A stretch of 64,000 bases of DNA. Origin: Antitrichia curtipendula (Eukaryota > Streptophyta > Bryopsida > Hypnales > Leucodontaceae). Position numbers and translations under genes: made by a program. Below, piece after piece: positions 33,830-48,000 of this stretch. Within the stretch, counting starts at the first letter, position 1; each line of letters starts with the position of its first letter. Under the pieces are notes generated by a model, which saw only the letters and a list, made by a program, of their open reading frames with translations, had not been told where the DNA came from and searched no databases. The DNA lies in assembly GCA_951230915.1 (NCBI GenBank), contig OX579640.1, positions 8,514,981 to 8,578,980 of the forward strand, read 5' to 3'.

Positions 33830-34680
33830 TAGATGCATTCTATGGCAAGGTCTCAACTTGATCATTGTGACTAAAGAGATAATGTCTTATGGATTATAGG
33901 GAAGGTTTTCATTTAATGATGCTTTGGAAAAGGTTCCATTTCATTGAAAATCTTGAGCTATGAAAAAATTTGTGTAAAAAAAGGGTGTTGAATTGAATTT
34001 CATATTTATTGTAAACGTAAAGGATGTAACCAAATAATGAAACAAGATATATGGAGTCCATCAAGGCTAAAACTTAGGGCTAAACAAACCGTAAAACTCT
34101 CTCTTTTGGTTACTTTATGGATAGAGGAGATTGTTCAAACTGACTTTGGCCCAATAACCATTAACGAATCAGCTTGCCACCACCTGAAAAGAATGAAACA
34201 CAATTTAGATGATGCTGAGAGAAAAAAAAATAGATGTCAGGAGACGGAATTTCTTTAAGCACATTCCTAAATAAAGACATTTTAGATAAAGACCTTCCTA
34301 TCATACTCAAGCTTTGCTTCGGGTAAATCATTGGCATATGGAATTGTGTCCTATGTGCCTTATTCCTACAACATTAAGGATTCATGGATTCAATATCATG
34401 AATCCATGAGTCAAATTGTGAATATGATTGAATTCAAAAGGAACACAATTCTACATTAGCAAAATAAAATTGGATTAAGGAAAGTCCACATATAGCCTAC
34501 TTAATAAAACTACTAAAATGGCAGCATTGGGAGAGTGCCTCATGGCTAGACTTGTTTTATGTGTAAATGGGATCCTTCAAAACCATGGCGGATCTCAGCA
34601 ATGGAAGTTGACTTCTCATCTGGATCATCTTCAAAAGCAAAAATTGGATTGGAGATGAAAAAGGCACAATTAATCCATAA
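33830..34680 (-). pseudogene. TMCO4 relic with internal deletion
   Basis: The sequence 33830-34510 matches 42802-43560 (intron, exon 15 and following intron of the full TMCO4 gene); the exon is recognisable at about 34150-34185. Near 34515 it jumps to sequence matching 50755-50900, the 5' flank of TMCO4 ('gggagagtgcctcatggctag' region). Exons 1-14 have therefore been deleted. This is an older TMCO4 copy, separate from the truncated copy at 29987-32699. Confidence 0.75.
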
Positions 34681-34905
34681 ACAACGCTACGGTTGTTTTT
34701 TAGTCAGTGAATGACACAAAATCCTTCTATGTGGGACAGAAGTGTAACTATTCATCCTCCAAATTTTATGTGAAAAAGGGAGGTCTTCTATAGTAGTTTA
34801 ACTTCCAATGAATACTTTTGGATATTTTTACACCAATGATTCATATAATATCAAAATAGATGATTTCTATGGTCACCAATCTGTCCTTTAAAGGTTCACC
34901 CTACA
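34670..34905. repeat. Short TTAA-type element, reverse orientation
   Basis: It contains the inverse of the sequence shared by 50899-51130 and 59944-60180 ('actattcatcctccaaattt' here, 'aaatttggaggatgaatagt' there). It lies after the same TMCO4 5'-flank word (ggcacaatta) as the copy at 50899, but in the opposite orientation. Confidence 0.65.
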
Positions 34906-35329
34906 AGGATGTAGCCCTCTATGACCACAGTCTTTACCAAATTACTTCAATTACTAAACCAATAGGTGCATTCTTTGTTTCTATTAATAACAACGAAGTG
35001 TCCATAGGACTTTATAATTGTGCATTGTCCTTATAGAGTTAATGTTGCAATATATCTTCAAATTCTCTTTGTCATGACAAACACTAGTGTTCCTTGTGCC
35101 TATGCCACAACCAAAATAAAAGTAAAAGTAACTGTCTAATTTTTTTATTTATAAAAACTTCGAAATTCAATGACTTTCACAGCATAAGCCCAACGCCATG
35201 AAAAAAATAACTATTTAATAATAGAAGTCAGAGCCTTGTTCTTTGCAACACTATATCATCTTTTAAGTAAGGTGAAGCTACTCAAACTTGCCACATAGCT
35301 TATGCTGATGCAAAGCCTCTTCCCTCCCC

Positions 35330-36610
35330 TTTGGTCGTGCAGGTGGTTGTATAGGGTTACAATTGTTGTTGTTTTTTGGTCCTCTAGGTGTATAGGTTTA
35401 TGATAGTTGTTATTTCAAAAATGAGAAGGAAAAAAAGCTAACTACTATTGTTGGAGAAGAAACTTTTGCCACTAGAAATAGGGGTTTAAATCCTAATATG
35501 TTGGTTAGCATTATGACTGTTGGTGCCCTCAACTATAAGAAGGTGTCAAGGTGAGAGGGAGCTCACCACTATGGGCCATTGAAATTTTTTTTCCATTGAC
35601 AATAGCGGTTTAAATCATAGTATGCAAGATTACTAGATTATTCAAATTAGTAGTCTAGAAATGATGGAGTCACTGTCTTCATTTTATTTTAGTTCACTTG
35701 GAAGGTTGATCAAACTAGATTGTAGAGTTGGAATCATAGTTTAGAGAGAGTAATTTAATTACAATTTCTATCAGCAATAAAGAAAACAACAGACTTCCCT
35801 GAAAGTTACAAAAAATGGGTTAGTTTTCTCATGACTATAGTCATGAAGGTGAAGAGAGTGACCTAATTGATTTCACTAAGAAAACAAAAGAATTTACATT
35901 TATGGCCAATTTCGATCGAAATTTTAGAAATCATTTTTCTATTGTGTCCTAGTCAAGACCCATCAACTCGGGGTCACTTGGTGCAGCACTTGAACATACA
36001 TGTGAAATTATAACGGTTCTTCTTTATCTTGTACAANNNNNNNNNNNNNNNNNNNNNNNNNNNNNNNNNNNNNNNNNNNNNNNNNNNNNNNNNNNNNNNN
36101 NNNNNNNNNNNNNNNNNNNNNNNNNNNNNNNNNNNNNNNNNNNNNNNNNNNNNNNNNNNNNNNNNNNNNNNNNNNNNNNNNNNNNNNNNNNNNNNNNNNN
36201 NNNNNNNNNNNNNNNNNNNNNNNNNNNNNNNNNNNNTCATTGTTGAAGATAGTTCTATTAGGTTTGTCATGGCAACAATAGTAATAAGACTACTATCCAT
36301 AGTGTTTCTTTCTAATGCAAAACCAATAATTATCCCATTGTTGTGGTCTACTCATAGACAATCAGCAATTCATTGGCCTAAGGTCATCTACTATGTGAAT
36401 AGCAAGTGAGCTCCAAAAACATCTTTTTCTAGGTACCAAGTCTAGCACTTTTGGCATGAGAGTGCAAAACTTTCTATAGAAATTATGAGGTTGATCTTTT
36501 TGAAGACCATTTTGTAGTTCTTCTAAACTTCTTGAACAGTTGAATTGAATTTTATAGTTCCACCATGCAAAGTACACTACAAATAAAATAGGTGCAATCA
36601 AACTGTAAGT
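35330..36610. repeat. Relic matching the P450 intron region (53318-54345)
   Basis: Segments such as 'gagagggagctcaccacta', 'gatggagtcact' and, after the gap, 'ttgtggtctactcatagac' match the large intron of the P450 at 53297-54401. No P450 exon is recognisable here. This marks the left end copy of the duplicated kinase-TMCO4-P450 block. Confidence 0.7.
36037..36236. other. Assembly gap, exactly 200 N
   Basis: Two hundred N in a row, a round number that suggests a fixed-length placeholder rather than a measured gap. It interrupts the P450-intron relic. Reading frames that cross it are meaningless. Confidence 0.98.
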
Positions 36611-36619
36611 ATCATTGAT

Positions 36620-38600
36620 GGAAGCGGAAGATTGATCAATTTCAACTCAAGGTTGAATTTGTTAAATGTTTTGTCTTTTGTGGCTTCTTAATTTCGCCAT
36701 GATCAACACATTGACTCCTACAAATGGAGATGAAATGAGGGTGGTTTGCAATAATTCCGTGTAGTTTTTGCTTATCCACAATAGATTTCCAGCACGTATA
36801 ATTCCCATTAGATGTTTTTCAGCCCTTGTAAAAGGCTGCAAGTTCCTCTGGGTTCCCAGACTCTAAAAACTGCACTGCAGCAGTTGCTTGACGTGGCAAA
36901 GAAATTGCTTTGTCATTTTTATTTATTTATATTTTAAAATTTAAATTTAAAAAAATTTAAATTTAAATTATTATTATTATTTTTAAAATTTTGAAAGCGA
37001 TTGTTCTTTAACTGTTGGGGGGAACAACGCTGAGAACATGCCTGAACAACCCTCTACATCCCACCCACCTCCAAACACATCTAATGACTTTGTTTATGTA
37101 ATTGGTGACAACGAATTTGTATCTCATCAATAAGTCCTCCTCATAAGCCTTGTTGTGTTTCAAAGTGTATGAATGTAATTATTTACTTACTAGTAGTGAG
37201 AATAAAAATGTCATCAAATCAACTTGTTTGTAGAAATTAGTAATAGTAATGATATTTTTGTTTGCACTAATCTTAAATAGTACAACTTTGGTATATTAGT
37301 GTCACATGTACTAATAGAATTCATCTTTGCATCTTCAGATCTTGGGATGAAATTGGTATATTTGTAATATTATCTCTACACTAAAAAGAATTGAAATAGA
37401 ATCAAAATGAACTAATATTTTTAAAGGTAGTGGTTGATGAATAATGATGATTTTTAATCCAAACGTTCAATCTTGTACCATAAGTCTTGAATTACTTTAC
37501 AACCATTAATGAAGCCTACTACCATTCATTGAGAATTGTATTGGCTCCTTAGCATCTCCAACTTGTATTGTTCACCAATACTTTTGATATTTCTAGAAGT
37601 CACACATTGTTGGTATTGAATTTGACCCAATTTAGAATTTAATCATTGATACAAGTACTATTTGGATGATGAATTGTTCACTTCTAGAGTAACTCACTCA
37701 ACATTTCTTTGTCTATGAACGAAAGAGACTTGATTCAAATGACCATTTTAATCAATATATTTTTCTTTGATGCTTAGGTAGTAAATCATAACTTTAGCCT
37801 ATGTATTCTATCTTCAAATGTTCAAATACAAATAACCTTGAATTCAAACAAGTGTTTGAAATACTGACAATTTTATTGATTGTTCACATTTTTACAATAT
37901 GATGATAATTTCCCATTGCAAGATGCTTGAAAAGTTTTCTCAACTAAAAATAAAAGCCATGATCATGGACAATGTCAATCATGCAAATATAAACCAAAAC
38001 TAATAGCAAGGTTATAAATTCAAAGATACCAATGTTTCAAATTAGAGTTTCAATGTTTTTAACAATTTGATGATAAAAGTTCCATTCAGATTTTTACATT
38101 GACAATCAATGTGGAAATGTGTGGCTAAATGAGAATATGGAGGAAAACACAAACTTCTACTCTCAAACCACCAATATTAAAGGAAAAGATCTAGATCAAT
38201 TCCTTTGCTCAACTTCACTTATCATGAGGTCACATGATCAATTGTCTTGGTCTACTTCACCTTCTCCACTTCCAATACATTATGCAATTGAATTCATAGC
38301 AAAATGAAGGTTTCCTAATTTACTATTACATCCAATACAACTAAATCTTCCTACTTAATCAAGAAGTGACTAATGATTTAATCTTGCTAGTTTTGTGCTT
38401 GCATTCCTTCGCTTCTCCGAACTACAATAATTTTGTTAAGAGTTAGTCAAACAAATACATGAGCTATAACTCAAAGACACACATTTCTAACTATAGTGAA
38501 GGGACAAGTCAATAACAAAATTCCATATTGAAATCACTTTAAAATTGATAGCACCACCTAAATAAGAGAAAGGTTAGCAAATTCACCTTTGGATCTTTCT
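36620..38600. other. AT-rich DNA between duplicated blocks
   Basis: No gene is seen. From about 37505 it matches the downstream flank of the first kinase copy (from about 25740), so it is the downstream flank of the second kinase copy. At about 37260-37400 it resembles 1900-2010 ('tcatctttgcat', 'agtgtcaca'). Confidence 0.55.
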
Positions 38601-38619
38601 ATAAGAATATCCATCAACA

Positions 38620-40335
38620 GAGCCATCCTCCAAATTCGCAATCTCCCCATCTAGGAAGTACTTTCATTAATGCAAATGGGTATTCATCAACCTCAACTGT
38701 TGCTAAATGGTATTGTGGAGGCAACCCATCACCAATGCCAAACAATCTACATTACAAGTAAACAATAATAAATTAGGGAGGGAAATCATTGTCTTCTACA
38801 AGCTCCATTTAGAAAAATATAATACACTATGTGAAGAGAGAAGCAATCATACAATTTGCCTTGTATCCAAATCATCACAAAAAACCTAGTCCACAAAATT
38901 AGATTATAAATATTATGACTAGTTTGAAAAGCTCTTAATAGCAAAATTTATCAAAAACTAAATAAACAAACAAAAACAAATACTTCACAAAGATATAAAA
39001 AGATGTAAATCAAATATTTGACAATTCAACAACTTCTCTACAATTACACTAAAACATTAAGATTTAATCAAGAATCCAAAAATCCAAAAGATGAATATTT
39101 CAAGAAAACCAATATAAGTTGACCTAGGCTAAGAAATAGCAGGTACCTGAATTGGCATTGTCTTACACAAATTGTTTCTACCATAACTACCATCGTAGAG
39201 AATGTAGGTCGCAATATTGGATTCAACGTCCAACATTTGGTGATAAAGTCCTTCACTCCCTCATCCAAGTCACTTGGCAATTGTGGTCTTTTACCATCAA
39301 TCACAAGGTGATGATCAGCTTTGATGTTTCTAAGTATGGAATTTGCCCCATCACTATTTCAAAGCATGTTATACTATAACTATACACATCGGCTTTCTCC
39401 CATTGCTCATTTGTAACAATTTCTCATTGTTCTTGTGCTAAGAATACCTTTGGTGCTCTCCAAAACCCAATCCCCAAAACTCCAATTGAACATTCAAAAT
39501 CAACAACTATAATCAACTCGTCAATCCCAAAAGGAATATTGCCAAACATACTACTGCAAAAAAGAATATTAGAAGCTTTTAGATCCCTATGGGAAACACC
39601 CCTCCCATGTAAGTTTCGCATGTGCCTTGCAATCCCCAACATCAAGTCTACAAAGTGTAAGGTGTAATCCTCCCACTTGTAGGGAAATGGTGGACCTTGA
39701 ATGCCATCCACATTCTTCTCCTCCATCGCTTGGTCCATCAACTTCTGCATTCCGCAAGTCACCCAAACATTTGTGTATCAGAAACACACACCTGCCATCT
39801 TCCAGCATACCCGCACAACAAATGCATTGGTTGACCTCTCTGTTGAGGACGGGAAAGGGCCACGATTGCTTCAAATCTTGTAGCGATGTTCCTCTCTCAA
39901 ACACCTTCATCAGAAAATCAGAGACGTCAACAACTTCATAGATTTCTCCTTGTCCACCCTTGGCAATCATGCGACCCAAAACAATGCGGTCTGCGTCAAG
40001 CCAAAACAAATGAGGATGGTCTTCCCTCAATTGCTGCAACACTTCCCTGTTCTCTCGGTTCAATTCTTCCTCCTCGGCCGACTGTGGCCCAACCTCAAGG
40101 CGGACCACTTCGCTCCAATGCGACTTCGAAAACTCCAATGCAACGTCGTCAGATCAGAGAATTGGCCTCGGCTGCGCATCTTCGCCTCGCAGCGCTCGGA
40201 ATGGTATTCCGACGTCCCGGAAGTGGACGTCCCCTCCGCCACCACCATCTCCAATTCTGCAACCCCGTCATTTTCTGTGCACGGAGACTCCTCGGCCTTG
40301 GCAACGCAGAAACAGCACGAGGAACTAGCGCCCAT
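38620..40335 (-). pseudogene. TKL-like protein kinase, second copy, broken
   Basis: Paralogue of 26849-28632. ATG 40335 (MGASSSCC), then EIYEVVDVSDFLMKVFERG, HRDLKASNILF, VDFECSIGVLGIGFWRAPK and ITKCWTLNPILRPTF. Breaks: a frame change near 40140-40060, another near 39750 (around GDLR), the APE glutamate changed to Lys (APK), and loss of the segment equivalent to RIPFDGELRNTK near 39335. The downstream small exon (about 38750-38620) is recognisable and lacks the TAG of copy 1 (LATVEVDEYPFA). Confidence 0.8.
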
Positions 40336-40369
40336 GATCGCCTTCCTCTCGCTCGAGCAAGCCCCTGAC

Positions 40370-41310
40370 AAACTGAACTCTGTGCCCGGAAGACTACGAC
40401 TTCAGCGCTTGCACGTATAACACCGACGCACACGATGTCACGCATAACAGTCTACCGAACCAACACTTGAGCAGAGAAACAAACTGGACTCTGTGCCCGG
40501 AAGATCAGGACTTCAGCGCTTGCAAGTCACACACAGATGCAAACGATATCACGCAGAACAGTCTACTGTTCCAGCACTTGAGCGGAGAGGGACGTCAGAG
40601 CGCAACGGGACCCTGAAGAACAAGAGGCAGACGGTAAAGAGTGAACCCACTTCTGGAGTCAAGACCTCCACGGCTAATCCTGCCCCACTGACAATAACTA
40701 CACGATCCTAGTTGGAACGGTAGACTGTTCTGCGTGATATCGTTTGACTCCAGACGTGGGTTCTGTGTGATATCATTTTCCCACTCCTAAATAGAGATCT
40801 GGCAAAAGAATTGAGAACAAGAACCCTTGCAAGTGGGGCAACAGCAATTGGCACTGGACCACCAAGAGGGAAGACAAAATGGAGCAGGAGAATCCTGGTA
40901 GCACTTACATGATCATCAGATACTTCTGAGATTCCCCGACAAACTCGATTCTGTGCCCGGAAGACTACGACTACAGCGCTTGCAAGTCAAACACAGATGC
41001 GATCATGAAATGCTCAAGGGAGAAGTGGAACGGAGAAGGGCGACTTACGGTACTTAGCTCGGTCTCTGGCCGTCTCTACGATACCGACTCTTAAACAGAC
41101 CTGGACTTAGAGCGCAGAAGCGCACTGAAGTAAAAGATGCGAACCACAAGGCGGGCAATCACGTCCGGAGTGAAGACCTCGAGGTGTAGTTCCGATCCGC
41201 TGACACACAATTGTAGGTTCTCTTGGAGCTCCTCGCTCCTACATAGAGATTGGGGAAAGACTTGATCGTAGAACCTTAGCAAATGGGGACAACAGCAATT
41301 GTAACTGGCG
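40370..41310. repeat. Tandem repeats upstream of the second kinase copy
   Basis: At least three partial units start with 'actctgtgcccggaaga' and 'gacttcagcgcttgcaagtc' (near 40378, 40490 and 40950). They correspond to the units at 28655-29505 but differ in number and order. Confidence 0.7.
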
Positions 41311-42062
41311 TTTTCCTGAGCCTAGTTACTGTTATTAGATTGAGTGATCAAATTTTCATATTTTCTTATTGACAAGTGGAAGGAGGTTCCAACGCACCGA
41401 AATATGCAAACAGTTAATGTGTTCTAAAATATTTTCTTCCACATAGGCGCATATTGATTTTAGAGATGTACACAGTGATGATGGCGGTTTGGAGTCAGTT
41501 TTGGCGCATTTCGGGTACCCACCTCAAATCCTACACTAACTCTCAGACATCTAAGTCCATCTACTCTAATGCAGAAATGGAAACCTCCTTCCTGTACAGA
41601 CCTGCACCACCTTCGTAAGCTCCACTGGCATAACCTCCTTGCCCAGCATTCTACCGAGATGAATTTCACAAATCGCGACTGTCAAGCAAATCTTCAACTT
41701 CAAGAATGTCCCTCAAAAGCTCATGTCTGGGTTACTTGGCAGGGAATGCTGAAGCTGGAAGTTGACTGCAGTCACAGGTGTAAGAGACCAAGACCTGCAA
41801 TCTGCACACAATAAGAGACCATTCTCAAATGACCAAGCTTTAGCATAGACGTCCCTTGCACTGAGCACAGACTCTTCACCGTAGACTGACTAAAATATGC
41901 TCAGCAGCGCACGATACTGAAGTTAAATATATGCTCTATCATTGGTATTCTTCCTACACATGACGACTAGTAGAATGCTTGCCAAGAATTTAGGACTCAA
42001 AATGGAAAGAAAGAAGAGAATCTCGCAGTTGAAGTCGCGCAATTGCATACCAGTTTTGGAAG
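41311..42062. other. Spacer between kinase leader repeats and TMCO4 3' end
   Basis: I see no gene. It probably holds the 3' UTR and end of the leftward TMCO4 gene, which stops at 42063. Confidence 0.5.
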
Positions 42063-45000
42063 TCACTGAGGTGCAGGACCAGCAGCGGTGGACGCGGCGT
42101 TCTTCTTGTCCTCTGCAGACATATGCAGCTTATGTGGCTGTGTTGCATAGAAGCTATCGATGTCGATTCCTTGCAATATGTGCTTCAAACTTGTCAAGTA
42201 GGATGTGTGACCGTCCACCATTTCCGATAAGTCCACCTGCCAGTACCAGATAGCAATACAAATCAAATTTGGGAGCTAATCAACTAAAGACATCACTGCA
42301 CACATGCCGCAAATTTTTCGTGCATAGAACTCCATTAAAATCATTCAATTTCAAGACGCCTTGGTGATTCAATCAACTACAACAACTCACTAGAATGGTG
42401 ACGTATCTATGCATGACCTTAATTTTTCAACTGTCAATGATCAAACTTACATTCTCTATGCCACGGACGTCCACTGCTTGAAGTCCTGCCAGTCCTTGTG
42501 ACATAAAACTGCAGGAATATGAAAACCACGGTCTCAGGTAGAGTTTGCGTTGTCGATAGCAAAGTAATCAAAGTACATATAAGGAGGAAATTTGTGGACA
42601 ACAGTACATGAAATGTCCACTTTGGAAAAAAAATCCCACAATAGCTGTTTGAAATGGAAGAGTTCTTCAAGGCAACGGATCTAACAACAGTGGACTTGGA
42701 GCGCCTCAATAACATTTAGGAAGGATCTGATATGGGAGCCCAAGACATTTTGAATGCCTCAACTTCAATGTTGGAACAAAGTTTTCATTAGAAATTAAGG
42801 ATTTCTATGGCAAGGTCTCAATGTGATCACTATGACCAAAGGGAGGCCTTCTCGTGGATCATGGGGCAGGGTGTCATTTAATGATGCTTTATGAAAAGTT
42901 TCATTTCACTGAAAACCTTGTGTTGTGAAAATTTTCGTTTAAAAAAAGGGTCTTGAACTGAATTTCATAACTATCATAAACGTAAAGGGTGTGACCAAAT
43001 AATGAAACAAGATATATGGAACTCCACCAAGTCTATTACAAAGGGCTCTGCAGATCATAAAAATTCTCTCTTTTTGATTATTGATAAAGATAATTGTTCG
43101 GAACTTACTTGGCTCGATAAACTACCCCAAGAACCCAATCATTTGAGGAGAAACCATTAACGAATCGACCTGCCACCACCTGAAAAGAATGAAACACAAT
43201 TTAGATGATGCTAAGAAAAAAGAAAAAATAGACGTCATGAGACGGAATTTACTAAAACAAATTTCTAAATGACGACATTTCAGACCTTCCTATCATACTC
43301 AAAACTCTGCTCTAGGTGAATACTACTAAATCACTACACATGGAATTGTGGCCTATGCGCCTTACCCATTACAAGATTAAGGATTCATGGATTGAATATC
43401 ACCAATCCATTGATCAAATTGTGAATATGATAGAATGCAAAAGAGCCACAATTTTATACCAGCAAAATTAGTGAACAACATTGCATGGGTTGGTAAAATA
43501 AAAATAAATTGGATTAAAGAGAGCCCGCATATAAACTACTCAAAACTACTAAAATGGAACACCAACCCAAGTTGAACAACTTGATCCTTCGGGAGTTAAC
43601 CAAAAATAAACAATAGAAACTAGAAAGCTCGCACTAGAGTTCTCTCCTGGACGTGAATATCCAGATTTTCAAGACCCAAACCAGTAGTTATGCTCTCTTC
43701 TTGAAATGGAATGAATAAATCTGTGAATTGAAATACATGAATATTATCACCTTGCGAACAGATTCCCATCTCTCTTGATCCAAAGTTTGTGGAGCTCCAA
43801 GAAGGACCACCCGTTCAACAATTCCAATTCCTGCAAACTGGAAGGTTAGATCTTGGAAGTAACCTTACCCCTAAACATCACAGTTCTTTAAAAGACACCA
43901 AACAATCATCCCGTGGGGAGTGCTGTGACATTGAAAGGTTAAGTAAGCAAGATATAAGAAACTATGTGAGATGTGGGAAAAAATCTAGATCTATTTACAA
44001 CAGTTGAGAATGAGGGCTTGAAGAGCTTACCTGCATCTCCGTGCTTGGACAACTCTTCCAAGCATGTAAATATAACGCGAGCACCTAAAGCATATCCCAC
44101 CAGTGTCACCGGTCTGTACAAATGAAGAAAACAGGGGCATCAATATCAGTACTGCCAAGTGATACAATGCAACTATAAATATAGAATTCATAGACATAGC
44201 AAGCCACAGAAAAAGGAAAGTCTACGGTATATGAAAATGGAGATAGAAAACAGTAAAGAAATTACCTGCTGCCTTGATCACCTTGGAGCAAGACCATGGC
44301 AAGAAGTTTACCAGCTTTCTCGGACCTGTTCACATGCCAGCAAAACGGTCATTTTTCCAGGTGCACATTCACATAATTATAGACTCAGGACCAAAAGGGA
44401 CGAGGATTAAGTAGCATGGAAAAGAGCTATACTACAGCGAATGTGAGGAAGTTTGAGCAGGATGCTACTAGAAAAGAAAAGCAAGCGCAGCAGGGACAGA
44501 GCCTCACGAAGAATAGCTGCTTGTTTTCCACAGCGTCCGTGCATAAAATGAAACTTAGGTCTACGTTGAAAAAACTGTACAATATTTATGATTTTTTGCA
44601 AGGGAAGGGTTAGAAGAATCCAAAAGCACCTGTCAATAGCAATTGCCCACCGGCTGTCAATCAAGTTAGTTGCACCAATAACGGATAAAGGGGTCGAGAG
44701 AGCGGTCAGAAGGCCAGAGAGCACTGTAAGCATGACTCCGCGTTTGATCAACTCGTTGGTGGCAGCTGCAAAACACACATCATAGTATTGAATTTGAGTA
44801 TAGCCAAAGCAAACTATTCAAGAGCAGGTTTCATCACTGAAATGTAGAAAAAAGGGTCAACAAAATTCAATTCTCAAGAGGAAATTTGAATCATGCTGAA
44901 TAAGGGAAATCATGCAAAACACATAGTACATTTGAATTTGAGTCAGTATTTTAGCGCAACCAGAGCAAACTATTCAAAAGTTTTTTTACCATTGGAGTGT

Positions 45001-48000
45001 AGAAAAAGTGCCAGCATTGATCAGTTCTGAACAGAATGTAAAACTGGATCATGTTGAATTAGGTGAAAAGTAATTGGGATGTGGAAAGGTCTGAAATATC
45101 GTGTTTTGAACATTGTATTCAGAGGCCAATACTTTAGCATGATTTTTGGGGAATTAAAGTCTAAGTTGGATGGGATTACATCACAGGCAAGAAGAGGAAG
45201 AGTGGCGCACTTTTAGTAAGCCAGTCTTGTACTGCACTACTCACGGCAATGACATGCTCTGTCTCCCAACGTAATGCATACCTGCAAGTGTGAATAACAC
45301 CAGGTTCGTTAAAGTGCACATAAAAAGAGAGACATTTTTTATTAAATGAAGGATTAAGTAGTTTTGTAGCTCAAATGTACATCAAAAGTATAAGGACTAG
45401 AAACATAATATTCTAATCATTTTTTGAATTAAGCACAGCTGAACTAATCAACATACGAAAGTTTGATTATACTGAAAAATTCAATACACATGAAAGAGTG
45501 TTACAAAGATAGAAAATGACCTTCCTCAATGCTCACCACCTTTCCTCAGAAAAATTAAGAGCTACTTAGATTGCATACGTTAAGCAAAAATGAAGTCTTA
45601 CCTCTCTAAGTCGCCATCAGGACCCTCCCACGGTTTAACGAAGTCATCTGGTTGAAAAGCAATGCCAGACACAACGATCTCCACAGCCAAACACTGAAAC
45701 AAAAGCAGATTTTCCAAAACATGAGAAAAAACGTGTTAGAAAAAAACGGTGAAGTCCATCCCTACCTAGTTTTCATGTTGTGTTTCTATTTGGACTCCCT
45801 AAAAAGAAGTGCATTTTGAAGAGGTACTTTTAGTTGATTCCATCTTGAACTACTTCTCCAAAACCACTAGAAGCTTCCCCTTATCAATTGAATTCAAAAA
45901 CAAGATGAAACTCAAGACTCTAGTCCTCAAAAATCTCTTTTAAGGAGGTAAAGAAATGGGAGAAAGAGAAGGAAGAAAGAGACCCCTTTTTGATGATTGC
46001 CACCCAATACTTCGAATTGAAACTCATCAACGTCACTAATCCTTCGAGCCATCTTCGTTCCAGTTAGTTTGGCTCCCGCCGCTTCTCATGCATCAAAACC
46101 AAAGGAAAAATTAAACAAGGTCAACAAGATACGTACGAGATATCTCTCTCTGATTTCAATTGCATCGCACCATGATGCAAAGAAAGTGACAAGAGAGGGT
46201 TATGACACACACAGTAATACACACAACGACTCACATGAGAACGAACAACACATACATTCAAGCAGAATTGACAAAAAAATTCTCATGATCCCGACCTACT
46301 AGATCTGTTTCCTACTACAGAAACCGCCCATAGATGTTCTAGAAAACCTAGTTGTATTAGAATTTGCAAGGATTATAATAGAAAATATCCTAACCCCCAT
46401 AATGTCTCCGGAGTCTCATTTTTTTGGCGTAGTATTGCTTATATCTTTGTACACGTCTATCACTTGCCACAAATTCATCAAATTGGGCATAATGGAAGGT
46501 TGTCCTTTAAAAAAGAAGAATGTGAAGGTACTTCACCAAAACATTGCCTTGCAGTACTATATTCATCGTCAAGAATATGGACTTCGAAGCGCTTGGGTTA
46601 ACTAGCATTCCAATTGGCAAGATTCAATACAAGAAAGTTTCTAGAATACGTGTTTTCTCAAAGAAATTTTTCTTTTCATGAAGAAAAGTTTAGGAGAATA
46701 ATGGAGAATTATATATTTTTTGGACTGCAACCCAATTCAGTACCTCCAAAAGACGCAGCCACGGCAGCAGAACCAGCGGCTGACCCAGCAGCTGCAGCGG
46801 CAGCTGACAATCCACCTGCACCTAGAATTGGCACAGCGCTCCCTACAGCGGCCATTCCTGCTGCTATTGCTGGAGCGGCAAGACCTGCAAATTCATCCCC
46901 AAAACAAGAAATCAAACAAAGTAACAAGGAGTGCCAACTTCGAAGCTGTGTAGTTCTTGCAAAGAACTCATGGCAACCACCCAAAACTCAAGCCACAACA
47001 GAAGAGTTAATGGTACAGTCTTACCCCCATTTTCAGGTTGTGTTCACCCTGACCTCTTATAATGAGTGTAATATAATGAGTGTAATTAATCATTCAACAA
47101 GAACGAAGTGAAGAATGAAAGTGGCGTTCTCAAATCTTTGATCCAAAATAGCATTGGACAAACAGGCATGTGATATGAAGGTTGGGGAGATGAAAGGGAG
47201 GATGAAACTTATGGTACGAAAAATTGTTAACTAAAGACTAGTTTTCATGAGGATTTAAAAAGAATTTGGTAATTACCTCCAGTAATGGCAAGCAGTGTAC
47301 CCCCTGTCAAAGCCGCTGCTCCAATTATCCCTCCTCGTTTCCACTGCTCCCATCGACTCCCTGCCACCTCCGCATCACGCACATGCTTTTCTTCCTTTTC
47401 CTTTTGCGCTGCCATGGCCATGTAGGCCACCATTTGCTCCATGGCTCCCTAAACAAAATAGCGACACAAAAGCATCAAGAACTATCACATTCCTATCATC
47501 TCCAAAGGATAAGCAAGCTGAAGGAGTTAGAATAAGAATCCCAGAAAAAAAAACTCTGAAGAAAACCAAACATCAGATGCCAAGAAGTGTTGTACTGATC
47601 AAAGACTACTGAGGGACACTTTAGTTTGCAGAAGTTGAAGTGACAAGCTTGAGATAACAAGAAACCGGACGCCTTGAATGGTGCAAACACCATTTTTTTC
47701 TTCATTTGACGTACTTAAATCTCCAGACTCTACTCTACAAGAGAGCAAGTAACAGGAAATGGCATGAAGAGGTGGCACTTACAGAATCAACATAATCAAC
47801 AGGCTAAACCTAATCAACATGCTCAGTAGATTTGAAATACCAAGGTTCCAAGCTGCCTCTATGAGGTAGTTTGGACACTTCTTCCTCCTAATGCATCATC
47901 AGGTGTCACAAATAAATTATTTGAAGCTTCTTATCTCACAACTCAATGCGGGATCACCTTTTACGCCTGTTAGAGCAACTTCATGCTGGTTCAAATTTTG

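Noticed and set aside
35974..36409. Frames crossing the N gap
   Set aside because: Most of the translation is unknown residues, so they carry no information.
46709..46984. Ala-rich frame as a separate protein
   Set aside because: It is exon 7 of the TMCO4 gene with intron sequence at both sides.
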